Shown here: in pieces, positions 60,934 through 64,000 of the stretch
How positions within the stretch are numbered: the stretch's first letter is position 1
How the letters are laid out: each line of letters begins with the position of its first letter
Assembly: GCF_003429105.1 (NCBI RefSeq)
Contig: NZ_QVTD01000011.1
Span: 153,073-217,072, forward strand
Direction: 5' to 3'
Source of the DNA: Peribacillus glennii
GTDB taxonomy: Bacteria > Bacillota > Bacilli > Bacillales > DSM-1321
DNA: 64,000 nt
Notes under the pieces: generated by a model
Database searches by the model: none
The model's input: the letters and a program-made list of their open reading frames with translations, nothing else
What the model was told of the DNA's origin: nothing
Program-made: the position numbers and the translations under genes

Positions 60934-61242
60934 ATGGATCAGGACCTAAAAGAAAATCTTATGGGTGCTCTTGAACAGGTAATTGACCCGGAACTCGGGA
61001 TTGATATCGTAAATCTGGGCCTTGTGTATGATGTGGAAATGGATGATGAAGGCCTTACAACCGTCACTATGACATTGACGGCAATGGGATGCCCGTTGGC
61101 AGGAACGATTGTCGACCAGGTCAAAACGGCGCTTGAGGATATCCCGGAAGTGAAGGAAACGGAAGTAAATATCGTGTGGAATCCGCCATGGTCGAAGGAC
61201 CGCATGTCCCGATATGCAAAAATTGCACTGGGAATCAAATAA
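60934..61242 (+). CDS. yitW: YitW-like MIP18/DUF59 iron-sulfur assembly factor
   Basis: 102-aa MIP18-domain protein. Conserved V-I-D-P-E-L-G-I-D-I-V-N-L-G-L-V-Y near residue 14 and the Cys-containing T-A-M-G-C-P-L-A-G near residue 52. Members assist Fe-S cluster assembly or insertion. ATG 60934 follows 'aaggagtg'; the in-frame ATA/ATG extension upstream is not used. Immediately preceded by repeat copy E2. Confidence 0.9.
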   Translation: MDQDLKENLMGALEQVIDPELGIDIVNLGLVYDVEMDDEGLTTVTMTLTAMGCPLAGTIVDQVKTALEDIPEVKETEVNIVWNPPWSKDRMSRYAKIALGIK

Positions 61243-61260
61243 GCGGTAAATATGCAAAAG

Positions 61261-61286
61261 ACTCGCCAGCCGGCGAGTTTTTTTAT
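61261..61286 (+). terminator. intrinsic terminator after yitW
   Basis: Stem 'actcgcc' / 'ggcgagt', loop agcc, T-run. Confidence 0.9.
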
Positions 61287-61289
61287 TTA

Positions 61290-61905
61290 ATGCTGCAGAG
61301 CACGCCGGGACAATTTTCACAGCTGATCGCATTTTTTTGAATTGAAGGTTATGGAGGATAAACTTTCCTTTACTGACTGAAAGGATTGATTCCTTTTTTA
61401 ATTGAGCGATAAGGTAACGGAAACAAGTGAATTATCTTTTTCTGCCATGGTGCGATTTATCGGGAATCTTATATAATTCGGTTATCTTAACAGAATGAGT
61501 TTGTTTAACAAGCATGATCCCATCCCCCCTGTATTATGAAACTTGTTGCTTTGGGATATGAAAAAATTATTCACATTTGCACTGTCTTTTAAGTAAAAAA
61601 ACGAAACCATTGGATATTTCCAATTATATAGAATAACCTTGTAAGGGAAGATTAAATTATAAGGCTATATTTGTAATTTTTCTTGAACAATTGATGAAAA
61701 GGTGATGAAATTCACTGTTTTTATAAAAATACGACCATGAAGGATGAACAAGGTTTCCAAACTTGTGAATAAAGGGAAGGAGTATTTGAAGGGATGCTGA
61801 AGTGTAACAGTATCAAAACGATATAAAACATGTTAAAATCACTAAATGTGGTTATTTTGATATGTTTTGTCAAACGATCAATACTGATCCTAAGGGAGTG
61901 AAAAA
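61290..61905. other. long leader region upstream of moaA
   Basis: About 600 nt without a gene. Contains a palindromic 'ggtgatgaaattcact' at 61701-61716 that resembles an Fnr/Crp-type box (TGTGA-N6-TCACA, two mismatches) and a further dyad near 61830-61870 ('ttaaaatcactaaatgtggttatttt'). I see no Moco riboswitch or other recognisable leader RNA. Confidence 0.35.
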
Positions 61906-62922
61906 ATGAACATCAACAAAGTCAACGATGCTTTGGATAGACCCTTAAGAGATTTACGGATTTCTGTTATAGATCGCTGTAATTTTAGATGCCAGTATTG
62001 CATGCCTGCCGAGATTTTCAATGAAAGCTTTAAATTTCTCCCGAAAAGCGAGCTTTTATCCTATGAAGAAATAGAAAGAGTCTCGAAGATTTTTGCGAGT
62101 CTTGGGGTAGAAAAGTTGAGGATAACCGGCGGCGAGCCGCTGCTTCGGAAGAATCTTCCTCATCTGATCCGTAATCTTTCAAAGATAGAAGGAATCCATG
62201 ATATCGGCTTGACGACGAACGGTGTTTTTTTGAAAAGATATGCCGTTGAATTGAAAGAGGCCGGGCTTCATCGGGTAAATGTCAGCCTTGACAGCATGAA
62301 CGATGATCTTTTTAAACAGATTAACGGAAGAAATGTCGGTACCGGACCTGTGATTGAAGGCATATTGGCTGCAAGGGATGCGGGCCTCGGAGTCAAAGTG
62401 AACATGGTCGTTAAAAAAGGCCTGAATGAATCAGAGATTTTGCCGATGGCCCGATTCTGCAAGGAAGAGGGGCTGCAGCTGAGGTATATTGAATTCATGG
62501 ATGTCGGCCACACGAATGGGTGGAAGATGGATCATGTCGTTACCAAAAAAGAGATTTTGGAAATGCTCTCCTCTGAATTTCAACTGGAACCGGCAGACCC
62601 GGATTATTATGGGGAAGTTGCCAAAAGGTATCGCTACAAAGGAACCGACACCCAGGTCGGGTTTATTACTTCTGTTTCGGAATCCTTCTGCGGCAGCTGT
62701 ACGCGCGCCCGTATATCCGCCAAGGGTGAAATTTATACCTGCTTATTCAACGGAAACGGACATGATATTAAAGCGCTGCTCCGATCCGATCTGGATGACA
62801 ACGAGGTCACCGAGCAAATCGCCTCCATTTGGAATCATCGACGGGACCGTTACTCGGATGAAAGGGCAGAAGGCAAGAACAAAGGACAGGATAAAATCGA
62901 GATGTCTTATATAGGCGGGTAA
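61906..62922 (+). CDS. moaA: GTP 3',8-cyclase, molybdenum cofactor synthesis
   Basis: Radical SAM enzyme for the first step of Moco synthesis. 338 aa. N-terminal cluster C-N-F-R-C-Q-Y-C (C-x3-C-x2-C) near residue 25; G-G-E-P-L near 76; C-terminal second cluster C-G-S-C-x13-C (T-C-L-F) near residues 262-279. The C-terminal double-Gly tail (S-Y-I-G-G) is intact. ATG 61906 follows 'aagggag'. No other moa/mob genes flank it; nitrate respiration is a likely user. Confidence 0.93.
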   Translation: MNINKVNDALDRPLRDLRISVIDRCNFRCQYCMPAEIFNESFKFLPKSELLSYEEIERVSKIFASLGVEKLRITGGEPLLRKNLPHLIRNLSKIEGIHDIGLTTNGVFLKRYAVELKEAGLHRVNVSLDSMNDDLFKQINGRNVGTGPVIEGILAARDAGLGVKVNMVVKKGLNESEILPMARFCKEEGLQLRYIEFMDVGHTNGWKMDHVVTKKEILEMLSSEFQLEPADPDYYGEVAKRYRYKGTDTQVGFITSVSESFCGSCTRARISAKGEIYTCLFNGNGHDIKALLRSDLDDNEVTEQIASIWNHRRDRYSDERAEGKNKGQDKIEMSYIGG

Positions 62923-62952
62923 CCTCTGCATTTTTTGCGGAGGTTTTTTTAT
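62921..62952 (+). terminator. intrinsic terminator after moaA
   Basis: Stem 'aacctctgc' / 'gcggaggtt' (one mismatch) with T-run, overlapping the stop codon. The stretch from here to 63258 shows nothing else. Confidence 0.88.
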
Positions 62953-63258
62953 TAAGCTATATTTGCCTGAGACTCCGGTATTGCTGGAAGATATCGATTG
63001 CTCAGGAAACAGTAACACCTTTTCCTAATATTTCTTCGCTAAAGGAAGGTTCATGTACTTCATAACCTCCTTAAACCAAGTGAATATAAACAAAAACTTC
63101 TCATTTCATGAATTGAATGATTATCCTTAATTATATAATTCGGGAAGGGGGCAGCCAGATAGGGATTTAATCAAGCACCTTGTCCATTCTTTCCCGTGTG
63201 TCCTTCTCTACATACTAAATGCAACCCTATTCTTTATAGGCATTGGAAAAAGTATAAA

Positions 63259-63310
63259 GGGGTCAGTCCCCCGCTGTGTTAAAGCATTACAGTGGTGGGG
63301 GACTGACTCC
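63259..63310. repeat. palindromic 'ggggtcag' repeat, copy C
   Basis: GGGGTCAGTCCCCC ... GGGGGACTGACTCC around a 'gctgtgttaaagcattacagtg' inner hairpin. Closest relative is 49707-49754. It lies in the gap between moaA and the last genes of the window. Confidence 0.78.
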
Positions 63311-63471
63311 ATTTAATTGTCCAATGAAAATTCTACAGAATAATGTGTTTTTTACACTAGTGCCCTGTATTTTGAATAGTGTTTATCATTATGCATAAAC
63401 ATTTGTCATTTTCTTGTAATGTTTATATCGTTAGTAAACCAAACAAAGGAATGGAGATCACAAAAGGAACA

Positions 63472-63494
63472 GTCTGCCTTAGTGAAAGGCAGAC
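63472..63494 (+). promoter_or_regulatory. perfect hairpin ahead of a 19-codon frame
   Basis: Stem 'gtctgcctt' / 'aaggcagac' with loop agtga, no T-run. It lies 20 nt before the ribosome site of 63514-63573 and could be a regulatory leader element. A possible promoter, TTGTCA then TATAT-like, lies near 63405-63430. Confidence 0.4.
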
Positions 63495-63513
63495 CTTCAA
63501 GAGAGGAAACAAC

Positions 63514-63573
63514 ATGTCACTCGAGTTATACTTTCTAATACTATGTGTTTTTATTCAGCATGTTCATTTATAA
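63514..63573 (+). CDS. possible 19-aa hydrophobic micropeptide
   Basis: ATG 63514 follows 'agagg' and encodes M-S-L-E-L-Y-F-L-I-L-C-V-F-I-Q-H-V-H-L, a short amphipathic/hydrophobic peptide like many membrane micropeptides. The upstream frame starting at 63379 crosses the hairpin and is less likely. No family recognised. Confidence 0.3.
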   Translation: MSLELYFLILCVFIQHVHL

Positions 63574-63780
63574 ATTTATCGTTTGCTTTAAAATTTTGGA
63601 GTATTGGTGCGGAAATATAAATAAAAGTCATCGCGAAACGTTTGTTGGAAACATAAAACAAATTAAATCGTAAAGATCAAGGAACATCAAAATTTTCTTT
63701 AAAAAATAAACGACAATTAATATCCTTCAAGTTTTCGGACATTCTAAAAACGTTTCAATTCTAATAAAGGAGGACTCCAA

Positions 63781-64000
63781 ATGACACAATCAATGAACCA
63801 AGGCCAATTCGGCCAGCAGGCAATGCAGAGTGGAGCAAGTGGAATGATGGCAGGCAGCAGCATGCAAGATGGATCATCAATGAGACGCGGCATGATGGGG
63901 ACGCCGCAGCAGGCTCAAAATGCCCAAGCAGCCCTACAGCCAAATTTCGGGACCAATCCGCAGCAGGTAAGACAAGACATTGCTCGTGATTTATCGTATG
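63781..64000 (+). CDS. Gln/Met-rich protein, N-terminal part (cut by window edge)
   Basis: ATG 63781 follows 'aaaggagg'. The first 73 residues are strikingly rich in Gln, Met, Gly and Ser (M-T-Q-S-M-N-Q-G-Q-F-G-Q-Q) and lead into A-L-Q-P-N-F-G-T-N-P-Q-Q-V-R-Q-D-I-A-R-D. A low-complexity head with a helical end suggests a spore-coat-type protein, but I cannot assign a family. The 3' end lies outside the window. Confidence 0.5.
   Translation, partial: MTQSMNQGQFGQQAMQSGASGMMAGSSMQDGSSMRRGMMGTPQQAQNAQAALQPNFGTNPQQVRQDIARDLSY

Noticed and set aside
61290..61905. Moco riboswitch upstream of moaA
   Set aside because: The leader does not show the expected GC-rich multi-helix core; mostly AT-rich sequence with small dyads.

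Overview
The window comes from a low-to-moderate GC, endospore-forming Bacillaceae bacterium. Most genes are recognisable members of families found in Bacillus subtilis, in blocks whose internal order I recall from that chromosome: prsA-hpr-yhaH-trpP-serC-hit-ecsABC-yhaA; hmoB-hemEHY; yhfH-yhfI-lplJ-lcfB; comK-yhjD-yhjE-sipV-addBA; gerPA-F; yisK-yisL-yisN-asnO-yisQ; and yajQ-yitS-yitT-yitU-yitV-yitW. Spore functions (gerP, YjcZ-type peptides), competence (comK), a sigmaB-type stress protein (gsiB) and the AddAB nuclease support this placement. All identifications come from reading the sequence; no database search was run.

Layout. 1-5.7 kb: secretion foldase PrsA (cut by the window edge), two tiny YjcZ-type peptides, the regulator Hpr/ScoC, a YtxH protein, the tryptophan transporter TrpP with a probable TRAP site on its ribosome binding site, SerC and Hit. 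5.7-6.6 kb: a gene desert with traces of decayed minus-strand coding sequence. 6.6-12.5 kb: EcsABC, an M20 amidohydrolase, a polysaccharide deacetylase and the haem monooxygenase HmoB, facing the hemEHY operon (12.8-16.4 kb). 16.6-29.7 kb: thioesterase, YhfH, an MBL hydrolase, LplJ, LcfB under a near-perfect FadR operator, a CDF transporter, a DUF4097 protein with a truncated partner gene, enoyl-CoA hydratase, an HD protein, AzlCD, Sco, an M48 protease and a YitT-family protein.

29.9-43 kb: an IDEAL-domain protein divergent from comK, YhjD, YhjE, SipV, the addB-addA pair, and the six-gene gerP operon on the minus strand with a sigmaK-like promoter. 43-52.4 kb is patchier: an acyl-CoA synthetase, a DUF418 protein, YisK, YisL, YisN and AsnO lie among three decayed genes (a FlaR-like P-loop kinase, an EAL phosphodiesterase and a YisQ-type MATE pump). 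52.4-64 kb: a membrane-anchored alpha-amylase relative whose three catalytic carboxylates all appear replaced, an SDR, YajQ, DegV, YitT, GsiB, YitU, YitV, YitW, MoaA and the start of a Gln/Met-rich protein at the edge.

The most unusual content is intergenic. Four diverged copies of a structured repeat of about 135-210 nt (31716-31860 +, 48594-48743 -, 49396-49604 -, 60775-60909 +) share sequence blocks and show compensatory changes in at least one helix, suggesting an undescribed RNA or mobile element. A second family of 'ggggtcagtcccc'-type palindromes occurs three times, twice directly in front of genes (hemE, asnO). No tRNA, rRNA, CRISPR array, prophage or intact insertion sequence was seen.
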